A stretch of 64,000 bases of DNA, taken from the NCBI RefSeq assembly GCF_003289965.1, contig NZ_QMBQ01000001.1, forward strand, positions 372,001 through 436,000. Direction: 5' to 3'. The stretch comes from Mesorhizobium atlanticum. GTDB lineage: Bacteria; Pseudomonadota; Alphaproteobacteria; Rhizobiales; Rhizobiaceae. The position numbers and the translations under genes are program-made. The notes under the pieces were generated by a model that worked only from the letters and a program-made list of their open reading frames with translations, was not told where the DNA came from and made no database searches. Below are positions 8,480-18,653 of this stretch, piece after piece. Positions within the stretch are counted from its first letter, which is position 1. Each line of letters starts with the position of its first letter.

Positions 8480-10096
8480 CTACTCCGCCGCCACCAGCCC
8501 AGCCATCTCGCGGTTCTTCATCAGCTTGTAGACGATCGAATCCATCAGCGCCTGGAAGGAAGCGTCGATGATGTTTTCCGATACGCCGACCGTCCACCAG
8601 CGGGCGCCGGTGGAGTCGTGCGATTCGACCAGAACGCGGGTGATGGCCTCGGTGCCGCCGTTGAGGATACGCACCTTGAAGTCGGCGAGCTCGAGGTCGA
8701 CGATCTCGCTCTGGTATTTGCCGAGGTCCTTGCGCAGCGCGATGTCGAGCGCGTTGACCGGGCCGTGGCCTTCGGCCACCGACATCTTTTCCTCGCCGTC
8801 GACCTCGACCTTCACGATCGCCTCGGAGACGGTCTTCAGATTGCCGTTGGCGTCGAAGCGGCGCTCGACCATGCAGCGGAAGGAGGTGACGTTGAAGAAC
8901 TCCGGCAAACCATGCAGCATCTTGCGGGCCAACAGCTCGAAGGACGCGTCGGCGCCTTCATAGGCATAGCCCTCGGCCTCGCGCTCCTTGACCACCGCGA
9001 TCAACGCGTCGAGCCGATGATCGTCCTTCGGCACCTCGATGCCGCGCCGCTTCAGCTCGGCGAGGAAATTCGCCTTGCCGCCCTGGTCGGAGACCATGAC
9101 GCGGCGGCGATTGCCGACGGCTTCCGGCGGCACGTGCTCGTAGGTCGCCGGCTCCTTGGCAAGCGCAGAGGCATGGATGCCGGCCTTGGTGGCGAAGGCC
9201 GAGGAGCCGACATAGGGTGCCTGGGCTTCCGGCGCGCGGTTGAGCAATTCGTCGAAGGCGCGGGAGAGCCTGGATATTCCGGTCAGATCCTCCGCCGAAA
9301 TGCCGGTTTCGAAACGGTTGGCGAAGGCCGGCTTCAGCGCAAGCGTCGGGATGATGGTGATCAGGTTGGCGTTGCCGCAGCGCTCGCCGATGCCGTTCAG
9401 CGTGCCCTGGATCTTGCGCACGCCGGCCTCCACGGCGGCGAGCGAGTTGGCGACCGCCTGGCCGGTGTCGTCATGGGCGTGGATGCCGAGATGGTCGCCG
9501 GGGATGCCGCCGGCGATCACCTTCTCGACGATCGCACGCACTTCCGAGGGCTGCGTGCCGCCATTGGTGTCGCACAGCACCACCCAGCGCGCGCCGGCAT
9601 CGTGAGCCGTCTTGGCGCAGGCCAGCGCGTAATCGGGATTGGCCTTGAAGCCATCGAAGAAATGCTCGCAGTCGACCATCGCTTCCTTGCCGGCCGCGAC
9701 CGCCGTCTCGACCGAGGTCTTGATCGATTCCAGGTTCTCCTCGTTGGTGCAGCCGAGCGCGACGCGGACATGATAGTCCCAGCTCTTGGCGACGAAGCAG
9801 ATGGCATCCGACTTCGACTGCACCAGCGCCGCCAGCCCCGGATCGTTGGAAGCCGAGACCCCTGCCCGCTTGGTCATGCCGAAGGCGACGAATTTCGCAC
9901 GCTCAGTCCGCTTCTTCTGGAAGAAGGCGGTGTCGGTGGGGTTCGCGCCGGGATAGCCGCCCTCGACATAGTCGAGGCCGAAATCATCGAGCAGCTTCGC
10001 GATGGCGATCTTGTCCTCGACGGAAAAGTCGATGCCCGGCGTCTGCTGGCCGTCGCGGAGGGTCGTGTCGAAGAGGAAAAGTCTTTGTTTTTTCAT
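8480..10096 (-). CDS. cimA: Citramalate synthase
   Basis: A 538-residue enzyme of the isopropylmalate/citramalate synthase family, condensing pyruvate with acetyl-CoA to (R)-citramalate as a route to isoleucine. The TIM-barrel start has FDTTLRDGQQTPG (divalent-metal and catalytic Arg/Asp), and HAHDDTGQAVANS (about residues 206-218) supplies the metal-binding histidines. The last 120 residues form the LeuA-type regulatory dimer domain (NGGTEAITRVLVES..., feedback site). The length and the opening KKQRLFLFDTTLRDG match CimA rather than LeuA. The upstream spacer to pip holds a mosaic repeat, so cimA probably has its own promoter. Confidence 0.9.
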   Translation of the reverse strand: MKKQRLFLFDTTLRDGQQTPGIDFSVEDKIAIAKLLDDFGLDYVEGGYPGANPTDTAFFQKKRTERAKFVAFGMTKRAGVSASNDPGLAALVQSKSDAICFVAKSWDYHVRVALGCTNEENLESIKTSVETAVAAGKEAMVDCEHFFDGFKANPDYALACAKTAHDAGARWVVLCDTNGGTQPSEVRAIVEKVIAGGIPGDHLGIHAHDDTGQAVANSLAAVEAGVRKIQGTLNGIGERCGNANLITIIPTLALKPAFANRFETGISAEDLTGISRLSRAFDELLNRAPEAQAPYVGSSAFATKAGIHASALAKEPATYEHVPPEAVGNRRRVMVSDQGGKANFLAELKRRGIEVPKDDHRLDALIAVVKEREAEGYAYEGADASFELLARKMLHGLPEFFNVTSFRCMVERRFDANGNLKTVSEAIVKVEVDGEEKMSVAEGHGPVNALDIALRKDLGKYQSEIVDLELADFKVRILNGGTEAITRVLVESHDSTGARWWTVGVSENIIDASFQALMDSIVYKLMKNREMAGLVAAE

Positions 10097-10130
10097 GTCT
10101 ATAGCTCGAAAAGCTGCGATCCTTCGCGCC

Positions 10131-10284
10131 CGCCTCTGCCCTGCCGGGCATCTCCCCCACGAGGGGGGAGATTAGCAGCTTTGCCGACGGCGCTTGTCCT
10201 GCAACGTCGGCGGTTGGCGAAAGCGAAGGCAACATCCAATCTCCCCCCTTGTGGGGGCGATGGCCGGAAGGCCAGAGGGGGGCG
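10131..10284. repeat. Mosaic intergenic repeat, copy 1
   Basis: A ~154-bp element with inverted ends (cgcctctgccctgcc / ggccagaggggggcg). Internal hairpins of type ctcccccNNgaggggggag are separated by a conserved core starting agcagctttgccgacggc and ending aacatccaatct. The core matches copy 2 at 13051-13221. It lies between cimA and pip. Confidence 0.8.
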
Positions 10285-10307
10285 CCGTAGAGCACGAAGC
10301 TGCATGA

Positions 10308-11742
<1,435 letters not shown>

Positions 11743-11746
<4 letters not shown>

Positions 11747-12234
11747 GGTCTTTCCTCCGGCGGCCATTGGTCGGTGTCGTGATCGGGATGCTGATAGGAG
11801 ACGAGCTCGGCGAGGTAAGGCGCCGAAGCGATATCGGCCATCGTGTCCTCGGACGGCAGCTTCGGGATGCCGTCGACATAGGGGAGCTTCGCTTCCGTTC
11901 CCCATTGGATGGTCGGCGCGATGCCGGTCGGGTCGTCAAAGGCGGCGATCGCCAGCGCCATACCGTCCGGCGCCTCGAAGGTCAGCGGCGTGCCGCATTC
12001 GGCGCAGAAGCCGCGCCAGGCGGCGTTGGACGAACGGAAGCGTTTCGGCTCGCCGCGCGTCCAGTCCAGCGTGGCGCCGCGCACCGACACCAGCGGCAGA
12101 TAGAAATTGCCGCTCGCTTTCTGGCACATGCGGCAATGGCAGACCGAGGCGTCGCCCAAAGCGCCTTCGACGCGGAAGCGCACGGCGCCGCATTGGCAGC
12201 CGCCGGTGTAGACCGGCCTGTTGTCGAGGCTCAT
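11743..12234 (-). CDS. GFA family (CENP-V/Gfa-like) zinc protein
   Basis: A 163-residue paralogue of the downstream gene, with the same cysteine clusters: CQCGAVRFRV, CHCRMCQKASG and CAECGTPLTF. Both proteins end in a [16 protein letters not shown] motif, which strengthens the duplication reading. A zinc-dependent lyase-like role is possible but unproven. It sits 33 bp after the VOC gene and overlaps the next GFA gene by 4 bp, so the run DUF559-VOC-GFA-GFA-pip looks like one transcript. Confidence 0.85.
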
Positions 12235-12267
12235 CGCTCACTCCGTTTCATGGGCTGCTTTAGGGGC

Positions 12268-12654
12268 TCACTCCGGATCATGGCAGACCGCCTCGACATT
12301 GTTGCCGTCGGGATCGAAGACGAAGGCGCCGTAGTAATTGGGATGATAATGCGGACGCAGGCCCGGCCCGCCATTGTCCCTGCCGCCGGCGGCAAGCGCT
12401 GCCGCATGGAAGGCGTCGACCTCGGCGCGGCTGCGCGCGGTGAAGGCGATGTGCTGATGGTCCTTCGGCTTTTCCTTGCCCGCGCTTACCCAGAACACCG
12501 GCCGGTCGCGGCCATAGCCGCCGACCTTGGCGCCGCCGGTATATTCCTGCGGCACCATATAGAGCAGCGAAGCCCCCAGAGGCGCCATCGCCTTGTCGTA
12601 GAAGGATTTCGACACGTCGAAATCTGAAACGGTGATGCCGAGATGATCGATCAT
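12268..12654 (-). CDS. VOC superfamily (glyoxalase-like) protein
   Basis: A 128-residue single-domain VOC protein. It opens with MIDHLGITVSDFDVSKSFYD, the usual beta-alpha-beta start with the first metal histidine. HQHIAFTA follows at mid-length, and it ends in the typical FVFDPDGNNVEAV strand with a glutamate ligand. VOC enzymes include glyoxalases, dioxygenases and antibiotic-binding proteins; the substrate is unknown. Its start overlaps the stop of the DUF559 gene by 4 bp, which argues for translational coupling. Confidence 0.85.
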   Translation of the reverse strand: MIDHLGITVSDFDVSKSFYDKAMAPLGASLLYMVPQEYTGGAKVGGYGRDRPVFWVSAGKEKPKDHQHIAFTARSRAEVDAFHAAALAAGGRDNGGPGLRPHYHPNYYGAFVFDPDGNNVEAVCHDPE

Positions 12655-13049
12655 ATGACGAGCTCCTCCCTTGGTGGCGCGGGCGCATCGGCCAGGCCGG
12701 CCACGATGACGATGTGCCGGCAGACATTGTCGATATCGCGGATCACGTCGTCGTTCCAGAAGCGCAGGATGGTCCAGCCTAACGCCTCGAGCGTGGCGGT
12801 TCGCGCAGCGTCAGACGCCGAGACATCCGGCGAGGCATGTTGCGAGCCGTCCAGTTCGACGATCAGCTTCTTCTTGGGGCAGGCAAAATCGACGATGTAG
12901 CCGGCTATGGGCATCTGACGCCTGAACGCCATTCCCATCAGCCTATCGGCGCGGACCTCATTCGAGAGCTTCAATTCGGCGTCTGTCATTGCCTTGCGCA
13001 TCTTGCGCGCATTGCCGCGGTTGACGGGAGATACCCGATGATGAGTCAT
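12651..13049 (-). CDS. DUF559 (Vsr-like endonuclease fold) protein
   Basis: A 132-residue DUF559 protein, related by fold to very-short-patch-repair endonucleases. Visible marks are RRQMPIAGYIVDFACPKKKLIVELDGSQH (the acidic D...E.DG nuclease-type core, about residues 43-71) and the C-terminal LGWTILRFWNDDV. The biological role of these common alphaproteobacterial proteins is unknown. The ATG at 13049 was chosen because upstream lies the mosaic repeat at 13051-13221; a longer frame through it is translated repeat. It overlaps the VOC gene by 4 bp. Confidence 0.85.
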   Translation of the reverse strand: MTHHRVSPVNRGNARKMRKAMTDAELKLSNEVRADRLMGMAFRRQMPIAGYIVDFACPKKKLIVELDGSQHASPDVSASDAARTATLEALGWTILRFWNDDVIRDIDNVCRHIVIVAGLADAPAPPREELVI

Positions 13050-13050
13050 C

Positions 13051-13221
13051 GCGAGGCCCCCCTCTCTGCCCTGCCGGGCATCTCCCCCCTCGAGGGGGGA
13101 GATCAGCAGCTTCGCCGACGGCACCCAATCGTCAACGTTCGCGATTGGTGAAAGCCTGGGCGACATCCAATCTCCCCCCTTGAGGGGGAGATGTCCGGCA
13201 GGCCAGAGAGGGGGGCCTCGC
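13051..13221. repeat. Mosaic intergenic repeat, copy 2
   Basis: A 171-bp element with terminal inverted repeats gcgaggcccccctc / gaggggggcctcgc. It has internal hairpins of the ctccccccttgaggggga type and a core from agcagcttcgccgacggc to gacatccaatct that matches copy 1 at 10131-10284. It fills the gap between cysS and the DUF559 gene and ends one base before the latter's start codon, so it must form the 5' leader if transcription comes from cysS. Confidence 0.85.
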
Positions 13222-13252
13222 TCCAACCTCTCCATCATGAGAGCATCCACCC

Positions 13253-14704
13253 TCACCGCTTGATCTCCCAGGTCGTCACGCGCTCGCCTGTGACAGGATC
13301 CTTGCCGTCCTTGAGCTGAACGCCCTGCGCCAGGAGTTCGTCGCGGATGCGGTCGCCTTCGGACCAGTTCTTGGCGGCGATGAATTCCAAGCGTTTGGCG
13401 ATCGCCCTGCCGATCGCGTCCTCGTCCACCTTGGCCGCGCCGACATCGAAGCCGAGGAAGGCAAGCGCCGCCTTCAGCGAAGCGGCTGCGCCATTGCCGG
13501 CGTCGCCGCCGGCATCGACCGCCTCGCCGGCCAGCTGCGTCAGCCGCTGGAAGGCGGTGTAGGTGGCGACGTCGTCGGATAGCGCTTCCACCACCTCGAC
13601 CGGCAGGTCCTTCGCCGCCTCCGGCGCGAGATCGGCGGCGCGCTTCCATTTGCGCAGCGTGTTTTCCGCCTCCTCCAGCTTGCGCACGGAAAAGTCGATC
13701 GGCTCGCGGTAATGCGTCATCAGCATCGCCAGCCTGAGCACCTCGCCTGGCCATTTCCTACCGCCGAATGTCTCGGTCTCGAGCAACTCGTGGATCGAAT
13801 AAAAATTGCCGAGGCTCTTCGACATCTTCTGGCCTTCGACCTGCAGGAAGCCGTTGTGCATCCATACATTGGCCATGACCTTGGTGCCGTGGGCGCAGCG
13901 CGACTGGGCGATCTCGTTCTCGTGGTGCGGGAAGATCAGGTCCAGCCCGCCGCCATGGATATCGAAGACCTCGCCGAGATAGGCGGCCGACATGGCCGAG
14001 CATTCGATGTGCCAGCCGGGCCTGCCCCTGCCCCACGGGCTTTCCCAGCCGGGCTCTTCGGGCGAAGACAATTTCCACAGCACGAAATCGCCCGGATTCT
14101 TCTTATGCTCGTCGACGGCGATGCGGGCGCCGGCCTGCTGCTCGTCGAGATTTCGCTTCGACAATTCGCCATAGTCCGGCATCGATGCGGTGTCGAACAG
14201 CACCTCGCCGCCGGCGACATAGGCGTGGCCGCGCTCGATCAGTTGGCGGATCAGCGACAGCATGTCGGCCTTGCCGTCGGCGCGGGGCGCGACGAACTCG
14301 GTGGCCCTCGGCTCGTAGGTCGGCTCAAGGCAGCCGAGCGCGGCGACATCCTTGTGGTACTGGTCGGCCGTCTTTTCGGTGACCTTGCGGATCGCGTCGT
14401 TGAGCGAGAGCTTTCCGGCCGCGATCTCGCCGCCGAAGTCTCGCAGCGCCCTGGCGTTTATCTTGTCGTCGACATCCGTGATGTTGCGCACATACGTGAC
14501 GTGCTTCTCGCCGTAGAGTTGGCGCAACAGGCGGAAAAGCACGTCGAAGACGATCGCCGGCCTGGCATTGCCGATATGGGCAAAGTCGTAAACGGTCGGG
14601 CCGCAGACATACATGCGCACATTTTGCGGGTCGATCGGAACGAAAGGTTCCTTCGTCCGCGTCAGCGTGTTGTAGAGGCTGAGGCCCTTCGATGCGTCAG
14701 ACAT
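13253..14704 (-). CDS. cysS: Cysteinyl-tRNA synthetase
   Basis: A 483-residue class I aminoacyl-tRNA synthetase that charges tRNA-Cys. The HIGH-type motif is in [12 protein letters not shown] (about residues 35-46), with the zinc-binding Cys before it in [10 protein letters not shown]. The KMSKS motif is in [11 protein letters not shown] (about 298). The C-terminal helical anticodon-binding part begins around residue 340. Length and domain order are normal. It heads the minus-strand run down to pip, although a mosaic repeat lies between it and the DUF559 gene. Confidence 0.96.
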   Translation of the reverse strand: MSDASKGLSLYNTLTRTKEPFVPIDPQNVRMYVCGPTVYDFAHIGNARPAIVFDVLFRLLRQLYGEKHVTYVRNITDVDDKINARALRDFGGEIAAGKLSLNDAIRKVTEKTADQYHKDVAALGCLEPTYEPRATEFVAPRADGKADMLSLIRQLIERGHAYVAGGEVLFDTASMPDYGELSKRNLDEQQAGARIAVDEHKKNPGDFVLWKLSSPEEPGWESPWGRGRPGWHIECSAMSAAYLGEVFDIHGGGLDLIFPHHENEIAQSRCAHGTKVMANVWMHNGFLQVEGQKMSKSLGNFYSIHELLETETFGGRKWPGEVLRLAMLMTHYREPIDFSVRKLEEAENTLRKWKRAADLAPEAAKDLPVEVVEALSDDVATYTAFQRLTQLAGEAVDAGGDAGNGAAASLKAALAFLGFDVGAAKVDEDAIGRAIAKRLEFIAAKNWSEGDRIRDELLAQGVQLKDGKDPVTGERVTTWEIKR

Positions 14705-15096
14705 GCGTGCCCTTCCGATCCCTTAGATTTGGACGGAGCCTTGCCTGCGCCACGGCGCAAGACAGGCTCCAGCCTGCTGGCCGGGGCGTTTGTCCAATCT
14801 AGGAGAAGATGAGGCGAAAACGTCCGGACCAGCGCGAGGCTAGCCAATAATGCAAATGCCACAAATGGCGAAAGACGTTTTCATGCGCGGCTTTATCGCG
14901 CCGGCGGGTGTTGCCGTCAAGTCGCTCGGCTTAGGAAAGATGTCGTTGGATCACAGGTAAAGACGGGGCGAAACATTTTATTAAACATGTCGGCACAGTG
15001 ATGAAACATTCGCCGGCTAGGACCGCCAGATGTCACGATTTGGACGGAATCAGCCGCCAAACGCTGAACACGAAACCGTTACCAGGGAAGAGAAAC
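14705..15096. other. Divergent intergenic region, cysS / small protein gene
   Basis: 392 bp between divergent genes. The first ~110 bp contain an inverted repeat (gatttggacggagcc ... and gtttgtccaatct). The stretch around 14955-15000 is A+T-richer (aaacattttattaaacatg) and could hold the promoter for the small protein. No conserved RNA structure or gene was recognised. Confidence 0.5.
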
Positions 15097-15252
15097 ATGG
15101 CTCGCAGCAAGCAAGAACAGATCCGACAAACGCAGCCCGCACTGGCCAGCCACTACCGTGCGATCGGCCCGGCGGCCATCGTCGCCGCCCTCCTCCACAC
15201 CGCGAAGAAGAAGAAGCCCGCGCAGAAGATCGTTTCGCCGCGCGCTGCCTGA
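15097..15252 (+). CDS. Small basic hypothetical protein
   Basis: A 51-residue protein with a short hydrophobic middle (IGPAAIVAALLHTA, about residues 23-36) and a lysine-rich tail (KKKKPAQK). I do not recognise a family. The ATG at 15097 is preceded by GGGAAGAGA at good spacing, which decides the start over an ATG at 14998 that would add 33 unconvincing residues. It is divergent from cysS and converges on the SRAP gene. A membrane-associated or nucleic-acid-binding micro-protein is possible; nothing more can be said. Confidence 0.5.
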   Translation: MARSKQEQIRQTQPALASHYRAIGPAAIVAALLHTAKKKKPAQKIVSPRAA

Positions 15253-15361
15253 AACGGCGCAACCGGTGCGGTCCCCGACGACGGGACGCCGGCGACGAGG
15301 GCGCCAAAGAGCGCCCTGGAGATGAAGGCCCCAAAGCAGCCTTTCGGGCAAGCAGCCTTCG

Positions 15362-16123
15362 CTAGAACAAGCTCATCTGGTTTTCGTCCGCGCCAGGCTT
15401 CTGGCGCCTGGGCTTTTCGGCTTGTGGCGAAACGATGCCGCTCTCCTGGATCTCCGGCCCGGTGTTGGCGACCTTGTTGACAAGGTCGGAAACCGGTATC
15501 GCCTCGAAGAAATCCGGCTCGGCGGGCTTCAGCAGATCGAGCACGTGGCGCGGCTCCTGCGTGCGGCAATCGAGCCAGCGGGCGAAGTCGCGCTCCTCGA
15601 TGACCACCGGCATGCGATCGTGGATATGGGCAATGCCGGCATTGGCCTCAGTCGTGATGATCGCGCCGGTGTCCATCTCGGAACCGCCAGGCTCGGAGTA
15701 GGTCTCGATCAGGCCGGCGAAGGCGACCACGCCGCCGCGTCGCGGGCGAATCCAGTAGGGCTGCCCCTTGGCCGAACCCGATTGCTGCCACTCGTAGAAG
15801 CCCGATGCCGGCACAAGAGCGCGGCGGTGGCGCATGGCGGTCTTGAACGAGGCCTTTTGCAAAACGCCCTCGGAGCGGGCGTTGAACAGCAGCGGGAATT
15901 CCCTGGTGTCCTCGACCCAGGCCGGGATCAGCCCCCAGCGCACCAGCATCGCCTGGCGGTCCGGCAGGTTTGAGCCCGGCTCGCGCTGCGGGCCGGCAAG
16001 CACCATGAGCACCGGCTGAGTCGGCGCGATGTTGTAGCGGGGCGGAAATTCCTCCAGTTCCGCAAGGCCCAGGAAGGCCGCGGTCTGTTCCGGCGTGGCG
16101 GTCAGGGCGAAGCGTCCGGCCAT
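15362..16123 (-). CDS. SRAP (YedK/HMCES-like) protein lacking Cys2
   Basis: A 253-residue SOS-response-associated peptidase family protein. YedK and HMCES crosslink to abasic sites in single-stranded DNA through Cys2, exposed after Met1 removal. Here the N-terminus reads MAGRF instead of MCGRF. The rest is intact: RYNIAPTQ (about 29-36), NARSEGVLQKASFK, ALVPASGFYEW (with the conserved Glu) and HDRMPVVI (with the conserved His). No other start could restore the cysteine. DNA binding may remain while covalent crosslinking by the thiol is lost. The C-terminus carries a short basic tail (EKPRRQKPG). Confidence 0.85.
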   Translation of the reverse strand: MAGRFALTATPEQTAAFLGLAELEEFPPRYNIAPTQPVLMVLAGPQREPGSNLPDRQAMLVRWGLIPAWVEDTREFPLLFNARSEGVLQKASFKTAMRHRRALVPASGFYEWQQSGSAKGQPYWIRPRRGGVVAFAGLIETYSEPGGSEMDTGAIITTEANAGIAHIHDRMPVVIEERDFARWLDCRTQEPRHVLDLLKPAEPDFFEAIPVSDLVNKVANTGPEIQESGIVSPQAEKPRRQKPGADENQMSLF

Positions 16124-16241
16124 GGATCTGGGCTCGTCAGTTGGTGTTCGATGAAAGTGGCGATGGAACCGCCATGTCGCAACGGCTAAAGCTAGATTGG
16201 ACCAACCGGTCCGCAACAAGGCTGCGAACAAATCGGCGCTC

Positions 16242-16667
16242 ATGCAATCCAGAAAGATCGTCCCGGCCGTCTCCGTTGCCGTCGTGCGGGGCAAGACAGT
16301 ATTATTGGTCAAGCGTGCACGCGCACCTTCCAAAGGGCTTTACGCCTATCCCGGCGGCAAGGTCGAGCCGGGCGAGACCTTGCCGCAAGCCGCCGCGCGG
16401 GAGTTGCGGGAAGAGACCGGACTTGAAGCCACCGACTACCGCCCGCTGCGCGACATCCATATCGACGGCAGCGGCGAGAATCACGCGGTCGACTACCTGC
16501 TGACGGTGTTTGGCGCCGCCTATGCCGGCGGCGAACCCGTGGCCAGCGACGATGCCGAGACCGCGGCGTTCTACACGCTGGCGGAAATGGCAGGGATGCC
16601 GCTTGCCGGCGACGTGTTTTCGGTCGCCGAGCAATTGCTCGGCCCCGAGCAACGCGCCACGCGGTGA
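16242..16667 (+). CDS. NUDIX hydrolase (MutT/ADP-ribose pyrophosphatase type)
   Basis: A 141-residue NUDIX protein that cleaves nucleoside-diphosphate-linked substrates. The NUDIX box GGKVEPGETLPQAAARELREETGL (about residues 36-59) has the full G-E-REEL-EE-G pattern. The ATG at 16242 just before the first beta strand was chosen; an upstream in-frame start at 16197 adds 15 residues without similarity to the fold. The substrate is unknown. It overlaps the TIGR02301 gene by 4 bp and is divergent from the SRAP gene, with about 120 bp between. Confidence 0.85.
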   Translation: MQSRKIVPAVSVAVVRGKTVLLVKRARAPSKGLYAYPGGKVEPGETLPQAAARELREETGLEATDYRPLRDIHIDGSGENHAVDYLLTVFGAAYAGGEPVASDDAETAAFYTLAEMAGMPLAGDVFSVAEQLLGPEQRATR

Positions 16668-17116
16668 GCATCCAGAATGGCCTTGCAGGCGACAAAATGT
16701 TTCGCCACAAAGCCTTGCCCCTTCTTCGCAAGGCTCTGATGACCCGCGCTTCCCCACTTCTCGCCGCGTGCCTCGCCGTCGGCATCACTGCCACGCCGGC
16801 CCCGGCGCGCGCCGCCGAGGCGCCGTTCGAGCCGGGGCTGATGCGGCTGGCGGAAGTGCTGGGATCGCTGCATTTCCTGCGCAACCTGTGCGGCGAAAAG
16901 GGCGACCAGTGGCGGGTCGAAATGGAAAAGCTGCTCGAGTCGGAAAATCCGGACCCCGACCGGCGCGCCCGCTTCATCGCCTCCTTCAACCGCGGCTACC
17001 GCTCCTTCAGCGGCACCTACACCCAATGCACGCCTTCGGCGACCGCGGCCATTACCCGCTACATGAAGGAAGGCGAGACGCTGTCGCGCGACATTGCTTC
17101 GCGCTACGGGAATTGA
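16664..17116 (+). CDS. TIGR02301 family exported protein
   Basis: A 150-residue protein with an N-terminal signal peptide (hydrophobic segment LLAACLAVGITATPAPARA, about residues 32-50). The conserved TIGR02301 body has LMRLAEVLGSLHFLRNLCG and FNRGYRSFSGTYTQCTP, including two cysteines likely to form a disulfide. The family is of unknown function and found in rhizobia and relatives. The GTG at 16664 overlaps the NUDIX stop; ATG starts at 16697 or 16739 would also keep the signal peptide and may be the real ones. Confidence 0.8.
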   Translation: MSIQNGLAGDKMFRHKALPLLRKALMTRASPLLAACLAVGITATPAPARAAEAPFEPGLMRLAEVLGSLHFLRNLCGEKGDQWRVEMEKLLESENPDPDRRARFIASFNRGYRSFSGTYTQCTPSATAAITRYMKEGETLSRDIASRYGN

Positions 17117-17470
17117 GGCGGCTCGGGCGGCCAGCGCGTTTTGCCCAGATTTCTTGCGACAATCGGCGCCAATGTGACCTGCCTTATTGTCTCCTGTCCC
17201 GCTCTGGTGCAATCATCTGTTGCGGTTCCGCAACAGTGTTAATGAAACGTTAGCGCGCGATTGCGGAATTAACTCAAACTGAAGGTTTTGATGCCGCAAG
17301 CCGGCCTAATCGGCTAAGCTCGGCATCGATTGAGCGCAGTCTCGCCGATAATGTGAATTTCGACCCTAAAAATGTCGTATTTACAATGACTTAATTGAGA
17401 CTGCGGACGAACTGACAGCCCAAGCCGGGTCCATTGTTGGATCGCTGCTTGCAGTAAGGTGGACATCGCA
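17117..17470. promoter_or_regulatory. Intergenic region with a 9-bp-arm palindrome at 17217-17236
   Basis: These 354 bp are A+T-richer than the neighbours. CTGTTGCGG-TT-CCGCAACAG (17217-17236) is an exact inverted repeat with a 2-base centre. It is not followed by a T run, so an operator or RNA hairpin is more likely than a simple terminator. No other gene or known RNA was seen. Confidence 0.5.
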
Positions 17471-17728
17471 ATGGAACATGGTGTCAGCGACATCGACGCA
17501 TTGGTCAGGGAAGAAAAACGCCTGACCGCCGTTGAGAGCCACAGCGAGGCTTGGGCGGAAGGCCTGTCGGCCGGCATCGAACCGGAAATCATCGCCGAGG
17601 CGGCACTGGAGACAGCTTTCGGCGAGATGTTGCGCGCCAATGGCGAGACCTCGGCGCTGGCGCTGCTCGACCGCATGCGGGAAAAGGTGATAGCCGGCGC
17701 CTTCGAGCCGGAACGGCTGAAGCACTAG
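17471..17728 (+). CDS. Small acidic helical hypothetical protein
   Basis: An 85-residue, mostly helical acidic protein (MEHGVSDIDALVREEKRL..., ending FEPERLKH), with no signal peptide or membrane segment. It is not recognised beyond a probable conserved rhizobial hypothetical. The start at 17471 is preceded by AAGGTGG nine bases upstream; the GTG at 17459 is part of that same site and is less likely. It is transcribed alone downstream of the A+T-rich spacer. Confidence 0.55.
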   Translation: MEHGVSDIDALVREEKRLTAVESHSEAWAEGLSAGIEPEIIAEAALETAFGEMLRANGETSALALLDRMREKVIAGAFEPERLKH

Positions 17729-17837
17729 TCACCTGTTTTTATAGCGACTTTTCGACAGTGACTTTTGACGAGGGCACGCCGTTTAGGCATCATGCCCATG
17801 CGCTTGACCATTCAAGGCGCCGCCCGGACGGGTAACA

Positions 17838-18644
17838 ATGGAGAGGCAAGCGGTGAGATTTTCGATGTCAGGCCGGCCGCGCGGGCTGACCCTCAACATC
17901 CTGGTCGCCGCTTCCTGCCTTGCGCTGCCTTTGTGCCTCGCCAGCACGCCTTCCTACGCACTGAGCGAGATCCAGCGCGAGGACCTGCCTTCCCCGGTGA
18001 CCCCGCCCGCCAACAGCGGCAGCGCCGCGCCCGGCGCGACCGTGCCGATACCGGAAGCGCCCGGCTCCAAACCCACGGACGGCGGCCAGCCGGCAGACGA
18101 CACCGACAAGTCGGAGCCGGAAACGCCGCCGGCCAATGGCGGCATCACCAGCCCGCGCGCCGATCCTGATCAACCGCCGCCGGCGGTCGTCTACGACCTC
18201 GACACGCTCCCCGAACCGGTCAAGCGCATGCATGGGCTGATCATCGAGGCCTGCCGGACCGGCGACATCGAGAAGCTGCGGCCGCTGATCGGCAAGGGCG
18301 ATTCCATGACGCAATTGTCGCTGGGCGACATCGACGGCGACCCGATCACCTTCCTCAAGGGCCTTTCTGGCGACAGCGACGGCCAGGAAATCCTCGCCAT
18401 CCTGGAAGAGGTGCTTTCGGCCGGCTATGTGCATGTCGACACGGGCACGCCGCAGGAACTCTATGTCTGGCCATATTTCTTCGCGCTGCCGCTCGACAAG
18501 CTCGACGCCAGGCAACGCGTCGAATTGTTCAAGCTGGTCACGGCCAGCGACTATGACGACATGAAGCAGTTCGGCGCCTACATCTTCTACCGCGTCGGCA
18601 TCACGCCGACAGGACAGTGGCTGTTCTTTGTGGCCGGGGATTGA
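17838..18644 (+). CDS. Exported hypothetical protein with a Pro/Ala-rich linker
   Basis: A 268-residue protein. Residues about 1-42 are a long signal peptide (hydrophobic LNILVAASCLALPLCLAS, cut near YALS). Residues about 50-115 are a proline/alanine/glycine-rich linker. From about 120 there is a folded domain with VKRMHGLIIEACRTGDIEKLRPLIG, resembling an ankyrin-like or leader helix pair, and a conserved end FGAYIFYRVGITPTGQWLFFVAGD. It is probably periplasmic, anchored through the linker. I do not recognise a named family. Convergent with the AbiEii-like remnant. Confidence 0.6.
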   Translation: MERQAVRFSMSGRPRGLTLNILVAASCLALPLCLASTPSYALSEIQREDLPSPVTPPANSGSAAPGATVPIPEAPGSKPTDGGQPADDTDKSEPETPPANGGITSPRADPDQPPPAVVYDLDTLPEPVKRMHGLIIEACRTGDIEKLRPLIGKGDSMTQLSLGDIDGDPITFLKGLSGDSDGQEILAILEEVLSAGYVHVDTGTPQELYVWPYFFALPLDKLDARQRVELFKLVTASDYDDMKQFGAYIFYRVGITPTGQWLFFVAGD

Positions 18645-18653
18645 GGCGAGAAC

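Noticed and set aside
10131..10284. Mosaic repeats as ordinary rho-independent terminators
   Set aside because: The hairpins are not followed by T runs and the whole element is repeated with a conserved core, so termination alone does not explain it.
13050..13754. Extension of the DUF559 frame upstream into cysS
   Set aside because: The extra codons run through the mosaic repeat and the cysS coding region in the wrong frame; the ATG at 13049 gives the normal family length.
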